A stretch of DNA of 64,000 nucleotides from Allantophomopsis cytisporea (GCA_024752435.1 CP103037.1:1798001-1862000), one strand, 5' to 3'. Shown: positions 1 through 12,870, counted from the first letter of the stretch. Notes: generated from the letters alone by a model not told the origin. Made by a program: numbers and translations.

Positions 1-3000
1 ATCTGCTGCAGGCGGCCGCACTGATGCTTCGTTGTCTCCTCGTGAGATCATGAGCAACGATGAATTAGTAGGAGACGAGAGGATGTCGCAAGCAACCGCA
101 GCAATGGCAGACTTGGACTTGGAAACAGAGGCGTCTGCTTTTGGCAGTGCGCCTCGACAATACGGAATGGGAGAGTCGACTCTCAATGGAGCTATAGGAG
201 GCCACAAAGCTGCCACAGTTGCAGTGGCAGTCGACCCCGTAGCGCTCATAACTACGGAATGCATCACAGTTACATCGGCCATGCGCAAACATGCAAGATG
301 GGCGCATTCTTCTGTGTCGGCGATCTTGGGAGGCAGCTCGAGCGCCGCGCCTGCTTTCAATTCGCGACCCGCTACACCCAGAGATGAGTTGGCATCGCGG
401 AAATTGAACAAGACGGGTCGTGTTAGTCATGTTGACGAGGGAAACGATGATGATAGCCTGGCAAATAGATGGGGCTTGAGGGGAAAGAAGGGAAAGAGCA
501 TGCAGGATAACCCATTGATGGCAGGCTTTGGACGATTAAGACGGGAACTTCAGGGCTGTAAAGGTATGATAGAGCTTGATGTCAAAATTGCCATATACTA
601 AATGCTTTAAAGATATACGGACATTCGATACGCCCTCGTTATTACATCCCTTTTTGCAAGTTATACAAGCTTCTGCGACATCCGCTCCGATCACTTCCTT
701 AGCCCTCATGGCAATCACGAAATTCTTTGCATACAATCTGATTAGTGAAGAGTCTCCGCGGCTGGCACTGGCTATGCAGTCGCTTTCTGCAGCGATCACA
801 CATTGTCGATTTGAAGCGAGCGATTCAGCTCAGGATGAGATTGTTCTTCTTAGAATTCTGAAACTTATGGAAGGGATGCTATCAGGACCGGGAGGCGACT
901 TGCTTAGTGACGAAAGTGTCTGTGAAATGATGGAGACTGGACTGAGCATGTGCTGCCAAGCAAGGCTATCCGAGCTCCTACGGCGATCTGCGGAAATGTC
1001 CATGGTCAAGATGTGTCAGATTATATTCGAGAGACTGAAGCATCTAGAAGTAGAAGCTGGAGACGAAGCGGAGGCACTGGACGAGCAGACAAGGGGTGAT
1101 ATGGATACTGTCAAGATGGCGCCATCGGCGAATAGCAACAACGCAGTTACCTCATCGTTAGCTGCTCCACCAATTAGTGCTCGATCTTCTGCCAGCTTTG
1201 ATAGATCACGACCACCGCCCGTCGACCCATCCACGTCACAAGTCTACATTGCCCCAGTGTCTGAGAGCGAGGAAGATGTTGATATTCGACCGTATTCACT
1301 GCCATCTATTCGAGAACTGTTCCGCGTGCTTGTAGATCTGTTAGATCCACACGATCGTCAACATGCTGATACGATGAGAGTAATGGCCTTGCGCATTATT
1401 GACGTCGCGCTCGAGGTTGCAGGTCCTTCAATTGCAAAACATCCAACATTGGCACACCTTGCTGAGGACCGATTATGTCGATATCTCTTTCAATTGGTGC
1501 GATCAGACAACATGGCAATTCTTCATGAGTCTTTGATTGTGGCGGGGACGCTACTAGCTACATGCCGTGGTGTCTTGAAACTCCAGCAGGAATTGTTCTT
1601 ATCATATCTTGTTGCCTGCCTTCATCCCCGGGTTGAAATACCCCGAGAGCCGGGTATAGATCCTTCCCTATATGCAGGTGTTCCACAGGCACCAAAGCTG
1701 GTTAAACCTGCTCCGTCACAACCGGGAAGTGGAAGAGCTACTCCTGTGCCGGTTAAGGATAGACAAAAGCTTGGCATGGAGGGTGGATCGAGGAAACCGG
1801 ATGCTAGAGAGGCTATGATCGAAAGTGTTGGTGCGTTGTCTCGGATACCCAGCTTTATGGTCGAGCTCTATGTCAATTATGACTGCGAGGTTGATCGTAG
1901 TGACCTGTGCGAGGATATGGTAGGGCTTCTATCTCGCAACGCAATTCCGGATTCAGCGACTTGGAGTACGACGAGTGTGCCACCATTGTGTTTAGACGCT
2001 CTACTGGGCTACGTTCATTTCATCGCTGAAAGGCTGGATGAGAGTCCTGTGACTGAAGGTTATCCTGACCGAGTCAAACTTCTTGACCAACGGAGACGTA
2101 AAAGACACATCATCAAGGGAGTCGGGAAGTTCAATGAGAGCCCAAAGGTCGGTCTCGCGTATCTGGCCTCTCAAGGTATCATTGATGATATCAAAGATCC
2201 TGTGGCTGTAGCAAGATTTCTCAAAGGTACCAGCCGTGTCTCTAAACCACAGCTTGGAGAATTTCTCTCCAAGAGAGGAAACGAACCAATATTGGAAGCA
2301 TTCTTGGACTCCTTTGACTTTGTTGGAAAGCGCGTGGACGAGGCCTTGCGTGAGCTCCTTGAGGCTTTCCGTCTGCCCGGAGAATCTGCTCTCATTGAGA
2401 GAATTGTAACATCGTTCGCGGAGAAGTACTGCGCAAACTCGACTCCTGAGGGCATCGCAGACAAAGACGCCGTGTATGTTCTAACATATGCTATTATCAT
2501 GCTCAATACCGATCAGCACAATCCAAATTTGAAGCCCCAGAACCGCATGTCTGAGATCCAGTTTGCCCGGAATCTACGTGGTGTCAACGGAGGACAAGAT
2601 TTTGATCCACAATATCTTCAAGATATCTTTGATTCGATCAAGTCGAACGAGATCATTTTGCCAGATGAGCACGACAACAAGCATGCATTCGATTATGCCT
2701 GGAAAGAACTTCTTCTCAAGACTGAATCTGCTGGCCCATTGACTCTCTGCAACACAAACGTCTTCGATGCTGATATGTTTGCTGCTACTTGGAGGCCAGT
2801 AATCGCCACATTGTCATATGTGTTCATGTCTGCAAGCGATGATGCTGTCTTCTCTAGAGTCATTACCGGTTTCGACCAGTGTGCCCGTATTGCAACAAAG
2901 CACGGGCTTACGGAGGCAGTCGACCAAATCATCTACTGCTTGAGCTCCATCAGTACGTTGGCCACTGAGGTTCCATCCAACACGGCTCTGAATACCGAAA

Positions 3001-5128
3001 TCCAAGTTGGCGAGAACAGTGTTATGGTCAGTGAGATGGCTGTCAAATTTGGTCGCGATTTCAAGGCACAACTGGCTACAGTCGTTCTCTTCCGAGTTGT
3101 CACGGGCAGCGAAACAATTATACAGAACAGCTGGAAATATGTAAGTACCCACCCCTTTCTAGTAAGTCATTTGCTAATCAGATGTAGATCATTCGCATCT
3201 GGCTCAACCTGTTTTCAAACTCGTTAATCCCGCCGTTCTTCACCCCACCTGAGAAGAGTCTGGATGTAACACCGATACCTCTCAAAACACCGTCCCAAGT
3301 CATTGATCGTGGCGCTCGGCCTAATGATGCAGGCCTCTTCTCTGCTTTCACTTCCTATATTCAAAGCTATGCAGCCGATGATCCTCCAGAGCCTTCTGAT
3401 GAGGAGCTAGAGAGCACACTTTGCACTGTGGATTGTGTTAACTCCTGCTACCTTGGTGATGTCTTTGCCAACATCATTAACATGCCGGTCAATGGATTGC
3501 AAGCACTTGTCCAGTCCTTACTGTTACAATTACCAGAAGATCCTACAACAGCAGTAATTGTTGTAAAGCCTGAAGTCGTTGCACCAATTCCAGTTAATGG
3601 GCAGAAGCGGCCTTCGAACGATACTGAATATGATCCAGCAACTGTGTATTTGCTTGAGCTGTGTACTGTTCTTGCACTACGCGATAAAGACACTGTCGAG
3701 CTCCTCGGTAAAGATGTTGCTGAGGCCTTACAAAATGTCATTCGTGACACACCGAGACATCACTCAATTACTGTGGCTCGTTGTGCATTCTATCTTCTCA
3801 ATATTTTGCATGCAAGCTATGTAAGTTGACATTCTGCTCTTGCAACCTTTTTTCATTGGCTAACCATACAGGATCATTCATTCATTCGCGTGCCAATTGT
3901 CCTTCACGCAATCTCAAGTTTCAAGAAAGATTTATTGGAGAAGTCCTCAGACGTCATCCTCAAGGGTATCTCTACATGCATCAAAGAACCTGGCCTGCTT
4001 AGAAATGAGATGATGGCTTCTCCGGACTTCTGGGTTATTTTGAGTAATCTGTCCACAAATCCTCAAGCTGCTCCAGCTGTCTTCGAGATTATTGAAGGCG
4101 TAACTACAGGCCCCTCACCAGCTATCACCGCTGACAACTACGAATCTACTGTAGTGCTTCTAAACGAGTTTGCTACAGCTGGAAGTATTGGCGCAACAAT
4201 TGAGCAAAAGCAAGATAAGAGAGGACGCCGACCTCAACAGCCTAAGCCTGCAAAATCTGCTAAGCCTGTAGAGGACGCGATAGTCACGCGTGGTGTCAAA
4301 GCCATTTCTATTATTTTCCAGTTAACCGCTCGCATCCCGGCGCTCATGCAACAGTCTCACTTGGAGAACAATGAAGCCTGGGCAGCCTACTGGTCGCCAA
4401 TCTTCCGGGCTCTAACAACACAGTGCACGAATCCGTGTCGTGAAATTCGCCACCAGGCTTTCAGCTCCTTACAACGAGCCCTGTTGTCCGAGGAGCTGAT
4501 CTCTGGTGAACATGAGGAGTGGACTGCGATTTTCGGGGAGGTTCTTTTCCCGCTAATCCAGCGACTACTTAAGCCTGAGGTCTACTCCTCCGACCCTATC
4601 GGTATGAGTGAGACCCGCGTCCAGGCGGCTACCCTTTTGTGCAAGATTTTCTTACATTACCTTGTCAAATTGTCGGAATGGGATGGCATGCTAGATTTAT
4701 GGTTGAAGATTTTGGATGTTATGGATCGGTTGATGAATAGTGGGCAAGGAGATAGCTTGGTACGTATCCCCATCCCATTGCTTCTTACGTTCTATATTCC
4801 CTGTCCATATATCACCTCTTGCAAACCCACACTAACAACCCCATAGGAAGAAGCCGTCCCCGAATCCCTCAAAAATATACTCCTCGTGATGTCCAGCTCT
4901 GGCTTCCTAGTCCCGCCATCTCAAGATCCATCAAAAGAGAAGCTCTGGACTGAGACCTGGAAACGTCTTGATCGTTTCCTGCCTGATCTCAGGAAAGACC
5001 TCGCTATGGAAGACCCAAAGCCTGAGGAAGCTCCTCCTATCGCCGAGAAGGGGCAAGAGAAGACGGAGCCGGAACCGGAAGCTGAACCGGCACCGGAAAT
5101 TGAGCAGGCTCAGGTGGCGGAAGGGTAA
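1..5128 (+). CDS. GEA1: ARF guanine-nucleotide exchange factor, Gea/GBF1 family (5' end missing)
   Basis: Large Sec7-domain exchange factor that loads GTP onto ARF at the Golgi to start COPI vesicle formation. The reading frame is open to the left window edge, so the N-terminus is missing. Exons: 1-563, 613-3140, 3188-3820, 3872-4759, 4847-5128; introns are 49, 47, 51 and 87 nt, all GT..AG, and each junction keeps the frame. The Sec7 domain lies at about 2095-2690 and contains FRLPGE with the glutamic-finger Glu and the LNTDQHNPNLK motif. It is preceded by DCB/HUS-like helical sequence and followed by HDS-type helical repeats, the order expected of GBF1/Gea rather than the smaller cytohesins. 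The C-terminus is acidic and rich in Glu-Pro. The next gene converges from the other strand. Family assignment is firm; whether to call it Gea1 or Gea2 is arbitrary, since filamentous fungi usually have one copy. Confidence 0.95.
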
Positions 5129-6159
5129 AATGTAGAGTAGTGTACCAACCACACAAAACATAACAAAATAACAATCAAAAATGGTGAGGGGTGTCTGGTC
5201 GTTGCTACTTTTGCGCTTTTCTAGCTGGGGCAACGGCAAGGGATGATGTATTTAGCGCGCATGATGGTTGTGATATAACTCCAAAATTTACAAGCTTTTC
5301 GTTAGAATCATGTGTTACTGGATAGAATGTTGGCCATTTTATAAGGCTGAATTGATGTTTGATAAGTATGTGCGTGGTGGTAATTCCCTAGAGCATCTCC
5401 AATATCTGTTTCACCAGACGCTTTTCAGTCTTCTTAATTGCTGCTCGGAGTCCGTGAAGGCAGGAAGCCAACCCCGAGCACTAACTTGTCAAAACCGGCG
5501 AATCTGAAGGTTCATTGAATGCTCTGCTGCTTTCTATCTAAGTCAAATCATTCCCGCGTCCTGTTATTCAAGACAATGGCATTCAACAGAAGCTAGTTAC
5601 TTCCACTACACAAAGCAGTGGCAGGCCTGCTCATCTCGTACCTGAAATTCATAATGAAAGAACTAAGCAAAATTCCCCATTGATACATAACAAAGATTTA
5701 GCCTTGAGTTCCCGAATGACTCTTTCGTTTGTTGCTTATCGGCTCGAATTCTTGAGTTTGTCAAATACGTGCACAGCCGTTCAGGAACACATGGGTATTC
5801 ATCCAAAGATACAGAGCCAAAGTGTTTGGCAATACTCATGTATCATTGATAAGACAATTATTGAAGTCCCTTTCTTCACCGTCAGCTAGCCCTTCTGGGA
5901 TACCACCTAACCATAATTCTAGATTTGAAGATAACGAGTGCATGCGAAGATGTGATGTACATCTGAGATGACTCTTAGTGGAGTCAATACATGTTGTTCT
6001 CGCTCTTGAATCGACGGAAAGATATGAACTTTCATACCAATATAGCCTTCTGTTTCTTCCCCAGAGCTTAAGTGCAACTCAATCACTCACATCCCGGCTC
6101 ACATCCTCAACCTTTTGGTACGCCTAATACTCGCTCTCTATTTTCAAATTTGAACTCAC
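5129..6159. other. Convergent intergenic region
   Basis: About 1 kb between two converging stop codons. It holds only short chance frames, with no RNA gene or clear repeat. It presumably contains both 3' UTRs and polyadenylation sites. Confidence 0.6.
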
Positions 6160-7212
6160 TCATACCCCCTGATCAATTCTCTTTCTCAGCCCCTTGATGT
6201 CCTCCGCAGTAGTCTTACAACATCCCCCAACAAGCACGCTCTTCCACCTTCCCCTCTCCCTGACTTCCTTAACGATATCCCAAACTGCCTCATCCCAATT
6301 AACCTGCTCAGCACCCTCCTTAACCTTCCATTCATGCGCCTCGGTATCATACACCAATCCTTGAGCGCCATCCGGATAAACCACAAGACCCGGCCATTCG
6401 CCATCCCTCTTCTCCAGCGCTTTTTCGAACTCCCCAATGAGACCCCTCACCTTCCAGATCTTCGTACAATTCAGCCCCACAGCCATGGGCTTCGGGTCAT
6501 CGCCATCCAAAGCAGCAGCCACCACATCAGCAACACTACTCGCATCAGGCAGCGCATTGTCCTCGCGCGGGAACACGCACGCAATCCAAAACGGCACATC
6601 GACGCCCCTCATCGCCTTCCTAACAGCCCTCACCTCATCCAGCCGCGGCAACGTCTCAAACGCCACATACGCCATCTTCCGCAGCACATCGGGGCGCGTG
6701 AAGACCGCCAACCGCTCGGCATGCCACTCGGCAAGCGGGTCCACGCCACGATGGGCCTCGTCGTAGTCGCCCGAGTACTCCGTGCTGACGGGGTGCATGG
6801 TAGCGCCGTAGGCGCCCAGGCTCAGCGCGATCTTGCCCTGCTTGTCGCCGGTGCTGGCGTCCTTGCCGGCGAGGTTGAAGGCGTCGCGCGCGATGCGCAC
6901 CGCCTTGCGCATGTACTCTGCGGCATCGTCGGCAGGGTAGCCCTCGCCCGGTGCTGCTGCGCTGGTGGAGTCTGGGATGCGCGTGCGCGGCGTCAGGGCA
7001 AAGCCCGCTGCTGATGCTTGGTAGGTTGCTGTTGAGAGGATGTCGGCGCCGGCGGTGGCGAAGCTGGATTGCGCGCGGAGGAGCGTCGTTGAGTCGCTGA
7101 TGAGGAGGTCAGATGACCATAGTGGGGTGCTGTTGTTGAATTTTACGGAGAATTCATCGGCTAGGGTCGTGCCGAGGCCGCCGTCTAGGAGGAGGATGGG
7201 AGGAGATGCCAT
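6160..7212 (-). CDS. MHT1: Homocysteine S-methyltransferase (Mht1/Sam4-like)
   Basis: Single-exon, 350-residue cytosolic enzyme of the Pfam S-methyl_trans family, which moves a methyl group from S-methylmethionine or S-adenosylmethionine to homocysteine and so recycles methionine. The N-terminus has the family signature DGGLGTTL. The zinc-binding cysteines are visible as GLNCT in the C-terminal half and GGCC near the end. An ETLPRLDE segment matches the barrel core. The frame runs upstream to 7374, but the added 54 residues are low-complexity Pro/His/Ser and unlike the family. The ATG at 7212, directly before ASPPILLLDGG, is therefore chosen. The length is normal for the family. Substrate preference (SAM or SMM) cannot be read from the sequence. 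Confidence 0.93.
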   Translation of the reverse strand: MASPPILLLDGGLGTTLADEFSVKFNNSTPLWSSDLLISDSTTLLRAQSSFATAGADILSTATYQASAAGFALTPRTRIPDSTSAAAPGEGYPADDAAEYMRKAVRIARDAFNLAGKDASTGDKQGKIALSLGAYGATMHPVSTEYSGDYDEAHRGVDPLAEWHAERLAVFTRPDVLRKMAYVAFETLPRLDEVRAVRKAMRGVDVPFWIACVFPREDNALPDASSVADVVAAALDGDDPKPMAVGLNCTKIWKVRGLIGEFEKALEKRDGEWPGLVVYPDGAQGLVYDTEAHEWKVKEGAEQVNWDEAVWDIVKEVRERGRWKSVLVGGCCKTTAEDIKGLRKRIDQGV

Positions 7213-8762
7213 TTTGCTTTGAGGAGAAGGGCAGGGGGGAGGAGGACCCTGAGATTGTGAGTGTGGGGAGCACGTGAGGAGGAAGGTGTAGGTGTGAGTG
7301 GGAAAAATGGGTTTGTGGGGTAAATGGTAATAATGCACGGGTATTTTGTGGAGAAGGAATGAGAACGATGTCATATGAACTCGTTGATGTCAGTCCTGAC
7401 GATCTCAATTGTATTTGGATACGGATACGAAAATCAAGCACTACCATCCTTACAATTATTATTATTACTATTATTATCATCTCTTGTGCTATTTTATCCA
7501 AATCTATAAAGCACCTTTGTATAATCACACATGACTAATAGGCTCTTACGATTTCAATATCAGCCGATTCGTCGTACTATCACGAAATTTACAAACTCCA
7601 AGTACTCTATTTTACGTAACCCGCACACTCTATAACCAAAACCCCCCATTGATTCCCAAAGATATTCTCAATCCTCGATTCTCTACCCATTCCCTCCCCA
7701 GCAAGACTTTCATCACGAAGCCCATCTCACTCCTATCTTACACGCATCTCACCCCCATCTCCCATCACATATTTCACACAGCTACTTATCCCTTATAATA
7801 TCCCAGTCGCCCAAGTACAATCCAGAAAACAACATCCCCATAAATATGATAAAAGGACATGTATTCAAGTTTGATCGTCGAGAGTGCCCGTCTAGGCATA
7901 AGCAATATCCCAATCCTACCTACATGCTTGTCTGAATATATAAGCATCGTTGCAACACTCCCTACAGAATTCAAGAGCCACGAAGCTGTGGCACTACACA
8001 ATACATAGGTTACTGACTGACAAAGGTCTACGTTACAAAGCTATAGCACGCAATATTCTCCCCATGTCCATACGCAACTCAGATCACACTCATATCCAGA
8101 TTCATTCGTCATTGTTTCATTTTCATCGCAATCTTACAAGCTGTCCTTGCCTCACATCCTACCTCATACTTCACATCTCACAACCCATCGCATCCAATGC
8201 CCACTCAGAGGAGGAAAAAACCCATGCATATGAAGATTCTTGAATAAAAAACAGAGGCCTCACGACCAGCGCACAGTCATCCCTCTTCCAATACTCTTTT
8301 GTTCCTATCCGCTTCATGGCCCACTACCATTCCCATTCCCATTCCTAATCTGGCTCTTGCTCATACTTAAAGCTCTCTTATACTCCCACTCATGCTCAAC
8401 TCTCCAATTCCTCTCCAAATCCTCACCTATCAATCCCCCACCCCTCTCCCCCCCCCGCCCCTTTTTTTTTGTCATATAGAAGAACAAAAACCAATCCATA
8501 GCTTTAACCATACCCATAAACCCAATCCCAAACAAGCCAGCCCAAAAGAAAATCAATACAACCCAAACTCCACATATCCTTCATGAAAGATCCCAAACAG
8601 AAGTCTTTTTTTTTGTGTTTTACTTTCTCTAAGAAAGCCTATCCTTCTGAAGACATAACTCCTGAAGAGAAACGTCACTTTTGAGAAGACATCCTTCGAA
8701 TGCAGATGTCCCTCCATAAGACACCCCTAAAGAAACCTCTCGAAACTCACAGCACCGTCGAA
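7213..8762. other. Intergenic region between two minus-strand genes
   Basis: This holds the promoter and 5' leader of the homocysteine methyltransferase and the 3' side of the next gene. It is rich in C/T and A tracts, including a run of T at about 8461-8470 and an ATT-rich patch at 7455-7480. I see no credible gene; all frames are short and of biased composition. Confidence 0.5.
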
Positions 8763-9659
8763 TCAATCCATACAGAAGTCCCCTTTCAACATCCTCTCTT
8801 GAAAAGCATCAGGTTTCTTCTGCACCGGAGTCTGCGCCTGCTGCGCACTAACAGGGGGCATGGGCCTGGGGACCTCAGCCATGCTCTTAGCGCGCTCGTG
8901 CGGTCTAACATGACCGGAAGAGGCAGCAGAGGCGGAGGGAACAGAAAAGCTGTTGCGGGAAGCTGAACTCTCGGCGCGGGATCTAAGCTGCTCGGGCCAA
9001 TTGTACGAGTCTGAGCGGACGCGAGAAGATGACAAGTCAGATGGAGTTCTGGTGCGGTGGTTTGTGCTTGCCTGAGTGCTCATTGAGCCATGACTGAAAC
9101 TAATGCTACCGGTGCGCCCGACGGGCGAGGCCGAGTATGAATACGATGATGTGTAGGAGGAAGAGGAAGAGGAGGGGGTTCTACCATTGCTTCCACCTGG
9201 GGACACGCCGCCGCCGCCGCCGCCGCGTGCTGCGCGGAATGCTTGTGCGCCAAAGGAGAGGCGGCGGCCGAAGGGTGTTTGTGGGTTGCTGCGCGAGGGG
9301 CCGTCTTCATCGTCGATGGCGTTTTCGTCAATCGAGTCCGAGCCGGCGGTTGAGACGCTGCTGCGGCGGGCGGCGGTGATGCCTGCGAATGGGGAGCTCT
9401 GTGTTGGAGAGGTACCGCTTAGGCCCATGGTCGAAATGGACATTCGTCGACGGTGTTGATCGGCTGCTGCAGCGGTGGTGATGGGGCCTGGGAATGGGGC
9501 CGTGCCGGATGCTGGTGCTGGTCCTGGTCCTGTTCCGGAGTGGCCGGCATTACTTGGAGAACGACCGAAGATGGATGAGAGGGTGCTGGAGGTGAAAGAA
9601 GTGCGACGTGGGCGAGATCCACCGGGGACATCGGTTGGTCCGGAGCTTTCGTTAGACAT
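8763..9659 (-). CDS. Conserved-looking Ser-rich disordered fungal protein, function unknown
   Basis: Single-exon frame of 298 residues. The ATG at 9659 (MSNESSGPTDV) is preferred over an upstream extension into promoter-like sequence. The protein is dominated by Ser, Gly, Pro and Arg and looks intrinsically disordered. It contains several basic-directed phosphorylation-like motifs (RRRMSIS, ARRSSVS, RRLSFG), a Gly run, Ser runs, a NWPEQLRSRAESS block and an ordered-looking end, DAFQERMLKGDFCMD. I believe proteins with this RRMS...RRLSFG...NWPEQLRSRAES...AFQERMLKGDF architecture are widespread in Pezizomycotina, but I cannot name a function. The repeated R-x-x-S sites would suit regulation by an AGC-type kinase; this is inference. 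No membrane segment or signal peptide is seen. Confidence 0.8.
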   Translation of the reverse strand: MSNESSGPTDVPGGSRPRRTSFTSSTLSSIFGRSPSNAGHSGTGPGPAPASGTAPFPGPITTAAAADQHRRRMSISTMGLSGTSPTQSSPFAGITAARRSSVSTAGSDSIDENAIDDEDGPSRSNPQTPFGRRLSFGAQAFRAARGGGGGGVSPGGSNGRTPSSSSSSYTSSYSYSASPVGRTGSISFSHGSMSTQASTNHRTRTPSDLSSSRVRSDSYNWPEQLRSRAESSASRNSFSVPSASAASSGHVRPHERAKSMAEVPRPMPPVSAQQAQTPVQKKPDAFQERMLKGDFCMD

Positions 9660-9942
9660 AATGGTTGTTATATGATTGTTGAAATTGACAGTGATGATCG
9701 TTTGTGATGTAGTGTGATGTGAAGGAGAAAGGGTATGGACATACACACACACGGTGTGGGTATGGTTCGTTCAATATATGGTATGTGAGTGATCGAACAA
9801 ACGAGCAATCGACTGACGTAGTGAGACGATCAGGGGTGTGGGCGAAGCCGTCAAGGAGGGTTGATAGTATTCGTTTCACTGTGTGCCGCTCGGGAAGATC
9901 TCGTGTGATCCGAATAGTACGTACCACCTGTCGATCAAGGTC

Positions 9943-9996
9943 TCTAAGGAATCTTAGGAATCTCAGGAATCTCAGGAATCTCAGGAATCTCAGGGA
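9943..9996. repeat. 9-bp tandem repeat (unit aggaatctc)
   Basis: Six nearly perfect copies of a 9-bp unit, diverging at the left end. It lies about 300 bp upstream of the Ser-rich gene's start codon, in its presumed leader or promoter. Confidence 0.9.
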
Positions 9997-10158
9997 TTTT
10001 CTCGGCGGGAAACCCCACACTTTTTCCTTCTCTTTTTCCGTTGTTACAATTGAGTTATGTAGCTTATGAGACGGGGAGGGGTACCTGCCTGAGAGTGACA
10101 AGGATCGTCGAGAAATGGTCTTATCGCTGGATTCTGAATGGTACGATTGATACGAACT

Positions 10159-10245
10159 TTCGCTTTCTCTCGTTCTCGTTCTCGTTCGCGTTCTTTTCCT
10201 TTTCCTTTTCCTTTTCCTTTTTTTTCTTTTTCTTTTTCTTTTCTC
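10159..10245. repeat. Polypyrimidine tract
   Basis: Nearly pure C/T on the plus strand: tctcgt-type units followed by ttttcc repeats and T runs. Confidence 0.85.
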
Positions 10246-10493
10246 GTTGAGGTATGCAGTGACGGAAGGTAGCTGAGCAAGGGAGACGTCTCTTTCGTAC
10301 TGGACTATCTTTCTATTTGCGGGGATTGGGACAGCAGCGGTATGGGTGTGATGAATGTGAGCTCAAATTGATATGCGTTGTGGGTATGATTGAGTGTGAG
10401 TGGTAGGTGAAGAGTGAGGAAGGTTTGGTTGGTTGGTTGGGTGGTCAATAGGCGGTGCGTGTTTTGTATGCAGGACGTCGTCAGAGGAATGGA

Positions 10494-10546
10494 ATCTCTC
10501 TCTCTCTCTTTTTCTTTGAGTGAGTGAGTGAGTGAGTGAGTGAGTG
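10494..10546. repeat. (TC)n followed by (GAGT)n microsatellites
   Basis: A TC dinucleotide run to about 10509, then about seven copies of the tetranucleotide gagt from 10517. An 8-bp repeat, gagatttt, in three copies follows at 10591-10615. Confidence 0.85.
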
Positions 10547-11554
10547 TATATATTGATCGTATAGGCAGTTATGTGTGCAAGATGTTATTTGAGATTTTGA
10601 GATTTTGAGATTTTGATTTCGTAGTTGATGTGAGGAGTGCTGGAGGAGGAAGGATTTTGAAGGTGTGAAAGGGCAGAGGAGGGATAAGTATGAGGATGAG
10701 TATAGATATGGATGGATATGGATATGGATGTGGATGGATCTGGATTGGTAGATAGGTATGGAGAACAGAAAGGCGTCGAAGAACTCTCTTTCTCTCTTAC
10801 TCTGCCCTTCTCTCTCTGACTCTCTCGCCCACACTCGCTTTCTCACTTATGTTAACTGTACAGACTCGGTATTGTACACCTCTCAACCTCCATTTGGACC
10901 TTTCTCGTGAGGATCATAAAGCTAAAGCCAAGCTAAAGCACAACTAAGCCAAGTCGGGTTAGCTCACCCTAAATCCAGCATTGACAGACTGCACTCCGTG
11001 TAATATGATTGGATTGATAGAGGATAAGAAGGTCCACATGGCAATCGTAGCCTATATTGTAGGATGCAGTGATTCCACTCATTGATGTATGGAAGAGTAC
11101 CAATATAAGGTGCAAAGCAGCATGCAAATGATGGGTGGAGAAGGGCAGGGCGGCAGTCATCATGGTGCAGGTTCAGGTGTGGTAACCGATGGGAGGTGGT
11201 AGTAGTGTAGATAGTGCAGATAGTACAGATACTACAGATGCTACTTACCAGGTGTTTTGCGGGGAAAGTGGTAGGGGTTAAGAGACTAGTCTGATCTTGG
11301 TATGAGTTAGTTGGGGAGTTGATGACAAATATGTCTCTGATTGGTTAGAATCGGAAAGGGTGTGGAGAATAATGGCTCGTGCTGAGTGCGTGCAACTCCG
11401 GTGTTAGCGTCTTGGGAGCGTGTGGGTGTGAAGATGAAAGAGGGCACGAAGGCAAAGGCAGAGTAAGAGCAAGAGGAAGAGGAAGAGGAAGAGCAAGGGT
11501 GGAGGTGAGTAGGGTGACACGGGTAGGTAGGTATGGCTGGATATGAATAAGGAG

Positions 11555-11585
11555 TAGGGAGAGAGAGAGAGAGAGAGCGAGAGAG
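11555..11585. repeat. (GA)n microsatellite
   Basis: About 11 GA dinucleotides within a wider purine-rich stretch (11460-11620). Confidence 0.85.
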
Positions 11586-11980
11586 GAACATGAACATGAA
11601 CAAGAACAAGAACTAGAACATGAACTTTGATCAAGTGAGCACGCTGTGTCTCTTACCCTTCACCAACATAATCGTGATAAGGTAAGGTAGGTAGGTAGGT
11701 AGGTATCAGCAACCGTCCCATGTCACAACGAAGCATAATAATCCACCTTGCCCGGACTGTTGTACTGACGATATCAGCCCTTTGGAAGGAAATCTGCGCC
11801 TGTCCCCTCCGCTTCGCTTCTTCTCCCTGTACTTGTTGTGTTCTTCTACTGTACTCTTGACTCGAACTCGACGGACATTTATGACCAGACTACCCATTCT
11901 GGCCATTCATACATGAGTAGGTAGAGTCGTATTGACCAGAGAAACAAGCCGGCAAGAGCACGGCAATACCTCAAACGGCA

Positions 11981-12066
11981 ATGTATGTATGTATGTATGT
12001 ATGTATGTATCTGTAAATATGAATGTATGTATGTATGTATATATGTATATATGTATGCAAATATGA
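11981..12066. repeat. (ATGT)n microsatellite
   Basis: Interrupted array of atgt units in two blocks separated by ctgtaaatatga, ending in tatatgtatatatg. Confidence 0.9.
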
Positions 12067-12240
12067 ATGTTGCTCGGTATTCGATTATCAATAAACTCCA
12101 CCAGTCCACTCTCCACCCACACAACCAGACCCATCCGTCATCCATCTACCCATCACCTCAAAATCACCGAAAGATTCGTAAATCATACGAGAGCCAGAAA
12201 TGACAACACCATAACAATTCCCACTACACAATTAAAGTAT

Positions 12241-12272
12241 CCATCATCATCATCATCATCCTCATCATCATC
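12241..12272. repeat. (CAT)n microsatellite
   Basis: About ten cat/atc trinucleotides with one cct interruption. Confidence 0.85.
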
Positions 12273-12870
12273 AATACGTACCATCCGACCTGTAACACAA
12301 TCTGCAACCCTCAGCTCAGACCATTCACCAATCTCAAACCTGAGCCCACATGTGGCGCCACAAAGAAGCCGCAAGCAGCACGCCCGTCCAAGAATCCCAC
12401 ATGGTGCGCTGCAAAAGCCCAGACTGCGAGATCATTGATGAATACTGCGTACGTGCTGCGTAGTACGCGGTACATACTAGACAAACACGCATCGTGGGAT
12501 AATTGTGTGCATAAGATCCATCCGAGCTAAGATATGAATTATGAAAAACGAGGTGAATAGCTCCAACGTAAGACTGATGGAATCCTGCTCTGCTCTGCTC
12601 TGCGGATGCAGAAAGCCCTACGAGATGGATACAGCGTCTCAGGATACATGCAAAATCTCGTACGATGAGGATATCGAGAAGGACTCGGAATGCGTGCGTG
12701 CATGGAATGAACAGCACAGCATAGCATATGCTCCAGCATTCGTCAATGAGTGTGGTATCATCAGTTACGCCACTGCTCCACAAGCCTACCTGTCACACAA
12801 CGTCTCGAGGAGATGATACGAAAGATAACCACAGCACAGAAGGGCACGCAGACATATACGACATACGTAC

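Noticed and set aside
6334..7014. Plus-strand frame of 226 codons opposite the homocysteine methyltransferase
   Set aside because: Antisense shadow of a GC-rich coding region, with Arg/His-rich composition and no domain.
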